The position numbers and the translations under genes are program-made. Below the pieces are notes generated by a model. That model saw only the letters and a program-made list of their open reading frames with translations, ran no database searches and was not told where the DNA came from. 64,000 bases of DNA from an uncultured Salinisphaerales bacterium (lineage in GTDB: Bacteria; Pseudomonadota; Gammaproteobacteria; Nevskiales; CAJXLF01): NCBI GenBank assembly GCA_913055805.1, contig CAJXLF010000002.1, positions 124,001 to 188,000 of the forward strand. The letters run 5' to 3'. Of this stretch, positions 37,400 to 46,209 are shown piece by piece (position 1 is the stretch's first letter; every line of letters starts with the position of its first letter).

Positions 37400-39679
37400 C
37401 TAGCCGCCGTAATCCACGAAAATCGGCGAAGACCAGGCGCGTTCGGCCGCCGGCGCCAGGCAGTCATCCTCCAGGTCCGTACGCTCATCGCCGTAACAGA
37501 TGTCGACTTTCGTGCAGTTGCCCTGCTCGTCATACTCGCAGCGTAGCTGGTCGGCATTGATGGTCGGGCTGGGTGCCTGGATGGCGCGCACGTAATACAG
37601 CGTGTCGCGCGCTTCGTCGCCAAAGTTCTCGTCCTCGAATTCCACGACACAACCCGCTGAATCACCGTCGCAGGGCAGTACCTTCCAGGGATCCTCTATC
37701 AGATCACCGATATCCTCGCCGGGTTCAGCCTGAGGCTGGATACGCACCACTTCCACGCGCTCGATCACCTTGCGCGTATCCGAGGGATTATAGCATTCAC
37801 CGCCACACATGTAGTCCAGACGTTCTTCGCCGAGCGCATCAATACTGTGCGGTGGACAACCCGGCTTCTGCTCAAAAGCACCTACCGCCCTCACCCGGAA
37901 TTTCGGCGCCTTTTTCATGACAACCTCGGAACCCATAGGCAGCTCTGATTCACTGCCGTTGAGCAGATCGAACCACAACAGCATGCGGTCACCCGAGGTG
38001 CCGTAGACCTCCTTGCGCTGCATGGCATCCCACACGGCCTCACGCTGCCTGCCGGCACTATGCACGGCAACCAGACCGCCGGTATAGAAGTAGGAACCCA
38101 GACGCTCGGACTCTGCATACTGGAACAGATTGTAGTGCGTGTTTTTGCGATCAAAGGGTATGGATTCGGCACCCTCTTCCTTATTGGAGGCCTTGCGTTT
38201 GGCCTTGTCGCTGAAGTTCTGCCGGGTGGACTCATCCGCCGGCCCGAAGGTCTCGGTATTCTTGTGCCGGCCGGTCTCCTTGTAACCGGTGCCCGGCTGG
38301 GACGCATGGTTGTCGCTGGAGGCGATAAAGCCGAACCTGAAACGCTGCGGCTTTTCGTTGCCGTCCTCATCCGTGACCGGCTCGTCGAAATTGGACAGCG
38401 CCATGATGTACTGCACCGAGTTGCCCGGGCGGTAATTCAACGCCGGCAGGTAACAGTCAGTGCACTGGCCACAGTTGAGCCAGTCCTCGGGTTGGGTATC
38501 GGGAATGACCAGGTGCCCGGCGACACTGGCATCCAGGTAATCCAGCTCGGCCTTGTCGACACGGGTCTGGCATTCATTCGAGGCCGGGTCGTCACAACGC
38601 TCACGGATAATTTCGCCCGCCCGATGACAACACGGCAGATAGCCATCGCTTGGCTCCGGGCATTGCATGTTACCGTCGACGTCGTATTCAACAGCACGCC
38701 AGTCCCGGTACTCTTCGGAATTGCCGTGCCCCGACATCACCTCGATGAGCTTCTGATACTGCGTATTGTTGTGCTGCTCCGTGAGCTGCTTGTCCCATTT
38801 CACCCCGGGTGGTGTGTAATAGCCCCAGCTCGTGCCGTGTGGGATGGCCAGCACCTCGCCACCCCACTGATCCAGCTTGGTCCACAGTGCCTCGGGCGTC
38901 TCGGCCGATTCCACGCAATCCGCCGGCAGATCCTTCACATGCACACCGTCCGGACACAGGGTAGTTTCGCGCAGTTCCGCCTGCTTGGCGAACTGGTCCT
39001 TGAGGCGCTTGCGGTTGTCGAAGTCCGACACATAGGGCGCCAGCGCCTGCTCGACCGGACTCAGCACCTGGCGTCGCATGTGCTTGAGCGGCAGGCCACC
39101 GGAAGTAACGGGCCGCACCGGCACCTTGTCCTCTTCGGTTTCCAGCAGCACTACATTGCGATGCCCGTAATGGTTTTCCGGCGTCTGGCCCACCTGGGTC
39201 CATTCCCAACCCAGGAAGGTCACCAGGTCCGGATCGGCCGGGTCGGTGACGGCATTACACTGGCGCACCATGTCCTTGATCATGCCCCAGTGCCGCGGCG
39301 TCATGGCCTCGGCATGGTCGGTGAGGCTCCAGAAATCCAGGTCCGAGCAGTAACGGGCATAGTCACAGGCATCGGCCGGGGGATGCACGCCCTCGCCGTT
39401 CATGATCGGCAGGCTCCACAGGAAGGCATCCATTGAGAAAGTGCTGTGCACATGCAGGTCTCCGAACAGAATCTGCTTCTCGGGAGGTTCCGTTGCCAGG
39501 ATGGCGGCGGCGGCCTGCTGGCGGGTCTGGCGTTTGTTCACCCAGGCCTTGGGCAGTGCTTCGCCCTGGATTTCGCCGTCCTGCTCTACTTCGCCCTTCA
39601 CATCGAAAAGGGCGAAACCCGCAACCACGAGGACCAGCGCCAGGGCCAGTACCAGCAGCAATTTCAGGATGATCCTCAT
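37400..39679 (-). CDS. DUF3604 PHP-like protein, membrane-anchored (cassette 2)
   Basis: The ATG at 39679 is preceded by GGGAGGAG; 759 residues. An N-terminal hydrophobic helix (IILKLLLVLALALVLVVAG) replaces the lipobox of the paralogue. The family motifs GDLHVHSTFSMDAFLW and WSLTDHAEAMTPRHW are conserved, and Cys pairs are frequent (CDYARYC, CGQCTDC). It is the last gene of the second isomerase/HupE/DUF3604 set and ends 4 bases from the convergent fusion gene. The enzymatic role is unknown; PHP-like motifs suggest a metal-dependent hydrolase. Confidence 0.8.
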   Translation of the reverse strand: MRIILKLLLVLALALVLVVAGFALFDVKGEVEQDGEIQGEALPKAWVNKRQTRQQAAAAILATEPPEKQILFGDLHVHSTFSMDAFLWSLPIMNGEGVHPPADACDYARYCSDLDFWSLTDHAEAMTPRHWGMIKDMVRQCNAVTDPADPDLVTFLGWEWTQVGQTPENHYGHRNVVLLETEEDKVPVRPVTSGGLPLKHMRRQVLSPVEQALAPYVSDFDNRKRLKDQFAKQAELRETTLCPDGVHVKDLPADCVESAETPEALWTKLDQWGGEVLAIPHGTSWGYYTPPGVKWDKQLTEQHNNTQYQKLIEVMSGHGNSEEYRDWRAVEYDVDGNMQCPEPSDGYLPCCHRAGEIIRERCDDPASNECQTRVDKAELDYLDASVAGHLVIPDTQPEDWLNCGQCTDCYLPALNYRPGNSVQYIMALSNFDEPVTDEDGNEKPQRFRFGFIASSDNHASQPGTGYKETGRHKNTETFGPADESTRQNFSDKAKRKASNKEEGAESIPFDRKNTHYNLFQYAESERLGSYFYTGGLVAVHSAGRQREAVWDAMQRKEVYGTSGDRMLLWFDLLNGSESELPMGSEVVMKKAPKFRVRAVGAFEQKPGCPPHSIDALGEERLDYMCGGECYNPSDTRKVIERVEVVRIQPQAEPGEDIGDLIEDPWKVLPCDGDSAGCVVEFEDENFGDEARDTLYYVRAIQAPSPTINADQLRCEYDEQGNCTKVDICYGDERTDLEDDCLAPAAERAWSSPIFVDYGG

Positions 39680-39693
39680 ATCTCCTCCCGCCC

Positions 39694-40863
39694 TCAGGCC
39701 AATGCTCTTGTTATAAACCAGAATGTACCTAAACCGGCGATGGCTGTCGTGCCCAGCTGCTCGACCGGCAGTCGACGGCTCAACCCCCGCAACAGCGGCC
39801 ACAACACCACCACGACCACGAGCTGGCCGCATTCAACGCCGAGATTGAAGCCGAACAATGCCGTCAGCAGCCGCTCTTCGGGCAAGGCCATTTCAGCCAG
39901 AATGCCGGCAAAGCCGAAGCCGTGAAACAGGCCGAACGCAAAGACGATCAGCAGACGCCAGCGCACTGCGTGCGCGCTGATGGTTAACAGACGGAAATAG
40001 GCAGCAACAAACACGGCCACGCCCAGCAACGCCAACGCCGGCAGGCCGGGCGCGCCCAGCCCGGCCAGCGCCAGCAGAATGACACAGGCCAGCGCCGGCA
40101 ACAGCAGCGGCTTGCCGCTGCGCTCCCAGGTGTTTTCCAGTGCCACCAGCAGAATCGACAAACCGATAAGCGCTTCCACCGCCGAGGATACGGGTTGCAC
40201 CTGACCCAGGGCCGCCAATGCCAGGGTGATGCTGTGGGCAAGGGTGAAACCGGTCACCAGCCAGGCCAGCTGTGTGAGACTGCCGGCCAGCAGCAACAGG
40301 CCGAACACGAACGCCAGGTGATCCCAGCCGGAAAGAATATGCTCGATGCCCAGCCACCAGTAGCTGCCCAGTGATTGCGGCGCTTGCGGTAATGCCTCAG
40401 CACCCGCGAACGCCCAGTGATTATCGGTTTCCGTCAACACCTTTTCCGCTACGCCGCCCTGGCCGTCGCGTACTGTGACGAAATGCATATGCGCAGACAC
40501 AGCATCCAGCAGCAGCTGGCTGCGGATCATTAGCCGGTCCTGCTGCGGACAGCTGGGCTGGCCACTCACGCGTACCCAGCCATCAGTATTCAGATGCACT
40601 TCCCGCAGCTGCAGGTCACAGGCCTGGCCGTCTGCTGTCAACACCAACCGCTCACGCACCAGCTGCCGCACACGCGCCTGATAATCATCGCTATAGGCCG
40701 GATGCAGCTGCAGGCGGGTCAGGTCATATTGGTTGATGCGTACCGTCAGTAGCCAGGGCTCGTTGTCCAGCTCCCACAGTGAATAGGAATAGCTGCGAGT
40801 ATGGGCCTGCGCCGCACCCGCCCACAGTGTGAGCAGTAGCAGCGCCAGCCAGACAGGCTTCAC
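39694..40863 (-). CDS. HupE/UreJ-like membrane protein (cassette 2)
   Basis: The 389-residue paralogue of the protein at 31418-32461. A signal peptide (LALLLLTLWAGAAQAH) is followed by a periplasmic domain (about 20-170) and a multi-helix membrane half. Conserved motifs are GIEHILSGWDHLAFVFG, LFHGFGFAGILAEMA and GFNLGVECGQ. The His and Asp residues in H-ILSG-DH are the same in both copies, which suggests a functional, perhaps metal-binding, site. It overlaps the upstream isomerase gene by ATGA. Confidence 0.8.
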   Translation of the reverse strand: MKPVWLALLLLTLWAGAAQAHTRSYSYSLWELDNEPWLLTVRINQYDLTRLQLHPAYSDDYQARVRQLVRERLVLTADGQACDLQLREVHLNTDGWVRVSGQPSCPQQDRLMIRSQLLLDAVSAHMHFVTVRDGQGGVAEKVLTETDNHWAFAGAEALPQAPQSLGSYWWLGIEHILSGWDHLAFVFGLLLLAGSLTQLAWLVTGFTLAHSITLALAALGQVQPVSSAVEALIGLSILLVALENTWERSGKPLLLPALACVILLALAGLGAPGLPALALLGVAVFVAAYFRLLTISAHAVRWRLLIVFAFGLFHGFGFAGILAEMALPEERLLTALFGFNLGVECGQLVVVVVLWPLLRGLSRRLPVEQLGTTAIAGLGTFWFITRALA

Positions 40864-41723
40864 TGCAGCGCCTCACGAATCTCGATGGACTCAGTACGGC
40901 GCAGTTCATCCAGGGACTTGCGCAGCATGTCCTCCGAGGCCCGGCGGCGCATTTCCGCCAGCACCAGCTCGCGGACCTCCTCGAAACTCACCTCAGGCGC
41001 GGCGTTGCGTTCATGCAAATAAAGCAGTTGCCAGGCCTTGCCTACCAGCAGGGGTTCGGAAACTTCACCCGGCGCTAAAGCCACGGCGCGGTCCGCCATG
41101 CCGGGACCGAGATAATCCACCAGCTTGCTGTACGGCAACGGCGTATTGGGCAGGTTGAGCGCCCCGCCTTCATGAAACGTCGCCTGCACCGCAGCAAAGG
41201 CCTCACCGTCCGCCAGTCGCCGGCGGGCCGTGTCCGCCCGGGCCTGTGCCTGTTCGAGGCTGCGGGTATCCGTCGCGGGTATGCGAATCAGCCCCACGCG
41301 GCTGCGTGCCGAACCGCTGAACAACACCCGATTGTCGTTATAAAACCGGCGCGCCTCATCCTCGCTGATTTCGCGGGCCTCCGCGGCCAGGCTCTTGGCC
41401 TGCAACACCGCCTGAACCAGGGTGGATTTCACCCGCGGGTCGCTGCGCATCAGCCCCTGGCGTACGCCATACTGGATCAGCAGCTCCTCATCAATGAGGC
41501 GCTCCAGAATATGCCGGCGGTCCTCTTCGGTCAGCGGATTGCGCTTGTCGGCATCCACCGCGCCCAGGGCCCGCTCATAGGCGGCGACGGTGATATAGCG
41601 GTCATTCACACGGGCGACCGTGCCCTCCGGCAACCCGGGCTGCTGCTCGAGAATGCTGTAAAGGGCCGCGCCCAGGCCCACAAGAATGCCCGTTAAAACA
41701 AATAGTATTTCTTTATTTATCAT
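40860..41723 (-). CDS. Parvulin-type peptidyl-prolyl isomerase, membrane-anchored (cassette 2)
   Basis: The 287-residue protein has an N-terminal helix (ILFVLTGILVGLGAALYSIL), a SurA-like helical part with RVNDRYITVAAYERALG, and a rotamase-like domain (about 145-245: VGLIRIPATDTRS, YLGPGMADRAVALAPGEVSE, WQLLYLHERNAAPEVSFEEV in part). No ribosome-binding site is visible; the start codon lies in the loop of a 9-bp AT-rich inverted repeat. It parallels the isomerase of cassette 1, though the two differ considerably. Confidence 0.75.
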   Translation of the reverse strand: MINKEILFVLTGILVGLGAALYSILEQQPGLPEGTVARVNDRYITVAAYERALGAVDADKRNPLTEEDRRHILERLIDEELLIQYGVRQGLMRSDPRVKSTLVQAVLQAKSLAAEAREISEDEARRFYNDNRVLFSGSARSRVGLIRIPATDTRSLEQAQARADTARRRLADGEAFAAVQATFHEGGALNLPNTPLPYSKLVDYLGPGMADRAVALAPGEVSEPLLVGKAWQLLYLHERNAAPEVSFEEVRELVLAEMRRRASEDMLRKSLDELRRTESIEIREALQ

Positions 41724-41740
41724 AAAGATATTAAATAAAG
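41711..41740 (-). promoter_or_regulatory. AT-rich 9-bp inverted repeat around the cassette 2 isomerase start
   Basis: CTTTATTTA (41711-41719) and TAAATAAAG (41732-41740) are perfectly complementary, with a 12-base loop that contains the ATG (41721-41723). In mRNA the start codon would sit in a hairpin loop and no Shine-Dalgarno sequence precedes it. The surrounding 60 bases are far more AT-rich than the rest of the region. Confidence 0.5.
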
Positions 41741-41753
41741 TTAATGTTTTTAA

Positions 41754-43220
41754 TCACGGCGCGGGCAACAGTCCCAGATAAAGACCCTCCTGCCCGCTAT
41801 CCAGTGTTTCCTGCAGACAGGCGGCAAAAATGACGGCCGGCTCGCTACCCGCCGCCTCGAAGGTCTCGCGACTGCAGTAGGCGCCAACCGGCAGATATTC
41901 ACCCATCACCTCCACCGGGTCCGTGCCCTTGGGTACATTCTGGATCGCCTGGGCAAAATGCGCCGAAGGCAGCATATGCCGGTAGATCAGCAGGCCATCC
42001 GGGAACGGCCCCCAGGGCAGCCAGTTGATATGGTTCTCCGCCACAGCATTCAGCGGCCGGTCGGCCGTATCCGAGACCACCACGGTGAAATAGCCTTGGC
42101 CATCCAGTTCGGCCTGGTAGTCCGCCGTACAGGCGACATAGCGCTGGGTCACGAATTCGTTCTGACACACCGACCAGTAACGCAGGTCTTCCATGCCGCC
42201 GGCCAGGCGCGGATCGCCGGGATAGCTGGGCGCCTTGCCGCGCAGCAGGAAGATATTGCCGTCGTTACGGGAAAAGCCGGTTGAGGTATAGGCATTGTGG
42301 ATGTTGGACAGAAAGCCGCCGCCATCACCCAACGGCACGTTCTGTTCCACTTCGGGCGGCAAAGGCACCGGCAACGCATTGCTGAGGATCGCCACCGCGG
42401 TCGGCCCGAGTCCATAGAACACCCGAGTGCTAGGTGGATAGGCCGCTGTGGGAAAACGGATGACGCCGAATTCTTCAGGGAAATCGATGGTCAGCAGCAA
42501 GTCATTGAGGCCGGGATCCGGCAGGTTGCCACCCAGTGACGGCAGCAGCGGTACGTCGCAGTCGGCGAACGGCAGCAGTTCGGTTTTTCCATCAGCCGTT
42601 TCCAGCGTGAGCAGCGGCAGACCTGCGCCACCGTCAAAACCCAGTCCCTCTGCCGGCACATAGCTGCGGTAAATAATGGCGGTAAGCAGCGGATTGGGCA
42701 CCGCCTGCCCGTTGATCTGCGTCTGCCCCGCATAAATGGTATTCGGCGCGGGCTCATCCGGTCTGGCGGCAAATTCCACATAGGCCGTGTATGCACCGCC
42801 CGGCGCTGCCGCTGTATCCGCAAAGGGATTGGCGCTGCCGGCATCCGGCTGCAATTCAATATCGGCGATGGCGTCCACTGGCCGCAGCAGCGGATCGTAA
42901 ACGTTGTAGGAGAAATAGCGCAGGTCGGGGTATCGACCGTTGATACGCAAGCGCGTTTGCGGCAGCTGCGGAATCAGGGCCACCCAGTACTGCGCCGATT
43001 CGTCCGGAAACGCCACATTGGTGGTGTTGATATCGGAAACGAACTGCCAGCCGCAGCCGAGACCGGCCGGCACTGTGGCGCGATCGCTGCTGCCCGCCTC
43101 AGGCGCGGGCGCCTGGACAGCACTGCCCTGTCCGCGCTGCGAGAAATCATCCGCATTGTCGCCCCCGCAGGCGGCGAGCCCGGCGAGAACCAGCATTATC
43201 CCCTTACGCCACATGCTCAT
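41754..43220 (-). CDS. Lipoprotein of unknown function
   Basis: The ATG at 43220 overlaps the upstream stop by ATGA and gives 488 residues. A lipobox LAAC puts the modified Cys at position 18. The mature protein starts with a Gly/Asp-rich linker, then a domain with WQFVSDINTTNVAFPDESAQ, RINGRYPDLRYFSYNVYD and PADTIADIEL-like text (seen as VDAIADIELQPDAGS). I do not recognise the family. Its place between an alkylsulfatase-like gene and the isomerase suggests an envelope role in the same pathway. Confidence 0.65.
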   Translation of the reverse strand: MSMWRKGIMLVLAGLAACGGDNADDFSQRGQGSAVQAPAPEAGSSDRATVPAGLGCGWQFVSDINTTNVAFPDESAQYWVALIPQLPQTRLRINGRYPDLRYFSYNVYDPLLRPVDAIADIELQPDAGSANPFADTAAAPGGAYTAYVEFAARPDEPAPNTIYAGQTQINGQAVPNPLLTAIIYRSYVPAEGLGFDGGAGLPLLTLETADGKTELLPFADCDVPLLPSLGGNLPDPGLNDLLLTIDFPEEFGVIRFPTAAYPPSTRVFYGLGPTAVAILSNALPVPLPPEVEQNVPLGDGGGFLSNIHNAYTSTGFSRNDGNIFLLRGKAPSYPGDPRLAGGMEDLRYWSVCQNEFVTQRYVACTADYQAELDGQGYFTVVVSDTADRPLNAVAENHINWLPWGPFPDGLLIYRHMLPSAHFAQAIQNVPKGTDPVEVMGEYLPVGAYCSRETFEAAGSEPAVIFAACLQETLDSGQEGLYLGLLPAP

Positions 43221-45028
43221 TCTCCAAGGCCCAGGGTGGCCAGCGGCGCCGGCTCGGGCGTCTCGCGCACCGGCTTGAACAGCAGCATGAATTTGGCAAA
43301 GGCGATACGGCCGCCCTGCTCGAACTCCATCTGCGTCATGGCCGAGGCCGGATTGATAATGCGCCCCAGCATCTTCTTCCACACCAGCGCCTCGACCTTG
43401 AGGTGCATATCCAGATCGTCGAGCAGCATAGGCACCACTTCGGCCACGCCACGCCGCACCCAGATGGTCCAGTTTTCGCCGGTGTCGGTGAAACTGATGC
43501 CCACGCGGGTATTCATATCCAACGCATCCTCGGCGCGCAGGTTGGTGGCCAGCGCGTTCATCACCGCGTCCAGCGGCAGGCTGCGGATCATGTCGTCCGA
43601 TCCCGAGGCGATGGGCCGGAAACGCAGGCCCTCACGCAGTTCCAGGGCGCTCATCAGATAGTAGTGGCGAGCATTGGGATTGCTGGCCGCTTCGCCCAGA
43701 CGGGTCAGGGCCGTAATGCGCGCCTCCCTGGCTTCCCCGTCTTCAGGCGCCAGGCGCAAGGCCCAGTCGGATAGCTGCAGTGCCCACTGGTATTCACTCG
43801 CATCCACGGCGTCTGTCATCTGCTGCTTGAGTTTGCCCAGACCACCGGCCAGGTCGGCCATCTTTTCCGCCTCTTCGCGAGGCGGCAACGGATTAAGCGT
43901 GGCGGGATTACCGTCAAACCAGCCCAGATTACCGGTGAATACCGAACGCGCCGACCAGGCAACTGTGCCGTAGAACTCCTGCAGGTAGGGCTCGCTGGCG
44001 AGATGTGGCGGCAACTTCACCTTTTCGATGATTTCATCCGGTGTCAGACCCGCATTCATCCAACGCACGGTCTGGTCGTATACAAAACGGATGGCGTCGC
44101 GATAATTGGTCAGTACGCGCTGAATTTCATCCGCGCCATGCAGCGGCCGGGTGTGGCTGGGCGCAATATGCTCAACCGGCAACATCCGCATCTTGTCCAG
44201 GCTGGCCGCCCAGTCCTTCAGGGAGCGGTAAGGCGTGCCGCGGATGGTATAGAGATTCGGAAAGGTCTTGTAGAGGTTATCGCCCACTGCCAGCACCTGG
44301 CGCTCCGGTAGCCAGATAAACAGCTGGTCGTTGGTTTCACCCGGCGCATGCACCAGCTTCAGCTTGACGCCGGCCACGGTAGTTTCCAGTTCCCTGTCCA
44401 CGGTTTGCGTGGGTTTGATGAAACCGAAACCGGAGTTTTCGTTGATGGACAGACGCGGCCCGATGCCGTCATTCACCAGGCCGGCTTCATCCAGATGGGT
44501 GCCGAACATGCGGAAGGAACGCGCGGTGATGATCGGCCGGTACTCGGACACGATGCGGTTCACGTAATACTCGGTGGTTTCATGCGCGAAGACTTCCACC
44601 GGCGTATCGTCCTGCGCCAGTATGTCCACGAAGGCTTGCGCGCCGAAAACATGATCGGTGTGGTTGTGGGTATAGATGATCGCCTTGAGCGGCTTGTCCG
44701 ACAGCTTGCGGAACTCGGCGGCCACCACACGCCCCTCTTCCAGCGTCTCCAGGGTGTCGATCACGATCAGGCCATCGTCGCCCTCGATCAGGATGGAGTT
44801 GGCCAGGCCGTAGCCGATGGCGATCCACACGCCTTCGGTGATCTGCTCAATGCCCTTCTCGAATTCCTGCGTATGCGCGTGCAGGTCCTCGGGCGTCGTG
44901 ATCTGTTCGAAACCGGTATCCGCCTGCTGGCCACACCCGGTCAGCGCCCACAGCACGCCGATGGCGCACAGGCTCGGGTATAGTTTGCCCAATACCTTGA
45001 AAATCCTTCTGAACAAGCCCCTGAACAT
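43217..45028 (-). CDS. Alkyl/aryl-sulfatase family metallo-hydrolase, lipoprotein
   Basis: The ATG at 45028 has GGGAGGAG upstream; 603 residues. Lipobox LTGC with Cys32. The MBL core has THNHTDH at residues 120-126 (the SdsA1 family has THSHADH-type sequence), HAPGETNDQ and PSHTRPLHG. The central part FYGTVAWSARSVFTGNLGWF with DGNP matches the alkylsulfatase dimerisation domain, and the C-terminus is SCP2-like. Family members hydrolyse primary or secondary alkyl sulfates. The outer-membrane lipoprotein location is unusual. First gene of the five-gene cassette 2 operon. Confidence 0.82.
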   Translation of the reverse strand: MFRGLFRRIFKVLGKLYPSLCAIGVLWALTGCGQQADTGFEQITTPEDLHAHTQEFEKGIEQITEGVWIAIGYGLANSILIEGDDGLIVIDTLETLEEGRVVAAEFRKLSDKPLKAIIYTHNHTDHVFGAQAFVDILAQDDTPVEVFAHETTEYYVNRIVSEYRPIITARSFRMFGTHLDEAGLVNDGIGPRLSINENSGFGFIKPTQTVDRELETTVAGVKLKLVHAPGETNDQLFIWLPERQVLAVGDNLYKTFPNLYTIRGTPYRSLKDWAASLDKMRMLPVEHIAPSHTRPLHGADEIQRVLTNYRDAIRFVYDQTVRWMNAGLTPDEIIEKVKLPPHLASEPYLQEFYGTVAWSARSVFTGNLGWFDGNPATLNPLPPREEAEKMADLAGGLGKLKQQMTDAVDASEYQWALQLSDWALRLAPEDGEAREARITALTRLGEAASNPNARHYYLMSALELREGLRFRPIASGSDDMIRSLPLDAVMNALATNLRAEDALDMNTRVGISFTDTGENWTIWVRRGVAEVVPMLLDDLDMHLKVEALVWKKMLGRIINPASAMTQMEFEQGGRIAFAKFMLLFKPVRETPEPAPLATLGLGE

Positions 45029-45111
45029 GGAATACTCCTCCCGCATCTGTATAGCTTTAATTTATCGATACCCAGCATGTCAGTCTGGTCTTTAAACGCC
45101 AAGTTTTGGTC

Positions 45112-46122
45112 ATGACGCACCTCCAGGAGCCCACCACGCTGAGTACCTGGGCGGCCGCCATTGCCCGCACTCTGGAGGGTCGCGGCCTGGATGCTGCCGA
45201 AGCCTTTGCCCGGGCGGGACTGGACATGGCCCAGGCGCGCGATCCCAACGCACGCTATCCGGTCAGCGGCATGACGCGACTGTGGCAGGCGGCGGTAGAA
45301 CTGAGTGGCGACCCGGCCATTGGTCTGCAGGTAGCCGAACAGGTCCAACCCGCCAGCCTGCATGCCCTGGGATTATCCGTGCTGGCCAGCGAAACGCTGA
45401 ACGACGCCCTGCTGCGCATTTCCCGTTATTCGCGCATTGTTTCCAATGCAGCAGATGTGCATGTGGAACGCCGGGGCACGGCCGTACAGGTGCATATCCG
45501 CATTCCCGACCATGGCGTGCCGCTGGCCTACGAGGCCTTCGATGCCTTCATCGGCAACATGGTGAAAATGGGCCGCATGCTCAGCCAGCGGGATATCAAT
45601 CCACGCAAAGTGGAACTCATGCGGCCCGCGCCTGACGATCCGCGGCCCTACGAAGCGTTTTTCCGCGCCCCCCTGGCATTCGGCGCGGCCGGTTATTGCA
45701 TCCATTTCGACGCCGCCTATCTCGACGAGCCGCTGCCTTCTGCCAATCCGGCGCTGGCCCAGCTCAATGACCAGGTCATCGTCGAATACCTGGCGCGCTT
45801 CGATCGAAGTCGCATTGCGGTGCAGGTACGCAATCTCATCATCCAGCGGCTGCCCTCTGGCGAACCTTCACAGGAAGAAATCGCCCGCGCGTTGAACATG
45901 AGCACCCGCAGCCTGCAGCGGCGGCTGACTGAAGAAGACAGCAGTTACAAGGCACTGCTCGACGATACGCGTCGCGAACTGGCCTGCCAGTACCTGAAAC
46001 GCCCCGATGTCAGTATCGGCGAGGTCACCTACCTGCTGGGTTTTTCTGATCAGAGCAATTTCAGCCGCGCCTTCAAACGCTGGGTCGGCCAGGCGCCGGG
46101 GGAATACAGGGCCAGTGCCTGA
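45112..46122 (+). CDS. AraC-family transcriptional regulator
   Basis: The 336-residue protein has an N-terminal Arabinose_bd-type domain (HALGLSVLASETLNDALLRI, RYSRIV) and a C-terminal double helix-turn-helix (LNMSTRSLQRRLTEEDSSYK and IGEVTYLLGFSDQSNFSRAF). The ATG at 45112 is preferred to an in-frame TTG at 45106; neither has a clear ribosome-binding site. It is divergent from the alkylsulfatase operon and is the probable activator of it. The ligand is unknown. Confidence 0.9.
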   Translation: MTHLQEPTTLSTWAAAIARTLEGRGLDAAEAFARAGLDMAQARDPNARYPVSGMTRLWQAAVELSGDPAIGLQVAEQVQPASLHALGLSVLASETLNDALLRISRYSRIVSNAADVHVERRGTAVQVHIRIPDHGVPLAYEAFDAFIGNMVKMGRMLSQRDINPRKVELMRPAPDDPRPYEAFFRAPLAFGAAGYCIHFDAAYLDEPLPSANPALAQLNDQVIVEYLARFDRSRIAVQVRNLIIQRLPSGEPSQEEIARALNMSTRSLQRRLTEEDSSYKALLDDTRRELACQYLKRPDVSIGEVTYLLGFSDQSNFSRAFKRWVGQAPGEYRASA

Positions 46123-46124
46123 GC

Positions 46125-46202
46125 GTCATTCCGGAAAATGCACAGCATTTATCCGGAATCCACTTGCTGCAAAATGTGGATTCCCGCTTTTGCGGGAATG
46201 AC
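46125..46202. repeat. REP-like inverted doublet, possible bidirectional terminator
   Basis: The element begins GTCATTCC and ends GGAATGAC. It holds two palindromic units in opposite orientation: ATTCCGG...CCGGAAT (46128-46159) ending GGAATCCAC, and GTGGATTCCCGC-tttt-GCGGGAAT (46176-46199). The unit GTCATTCCCGC/GCGGGAATCCAC is a common dispersed repeat in proteobacterial genomes. It sits between the 3' ends of two convergent genes, where such doublets are usual, and could end transcription from both sides. Confidence 0.75.
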
Positions 46203-46209
46203 CGGCACT

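Noticed and set aside
38060-39436. A 458-codon plus-strand frame opposite the second DUF3604 gene
   Set aside because: The minus strand has the DUF3604 motifs, a strong ribosome-binding site and operon context; this frame has none.
34250-45115. The 12-mer TTTTGGTCATGA before the TetR gene (34250-34261) and at the AraC start (45104-45115)
   Set aside because: Shared 12-mers are expected many times by chance in 64 kb, the two copies lie at different places relative to the starts, and neither is palindromic.
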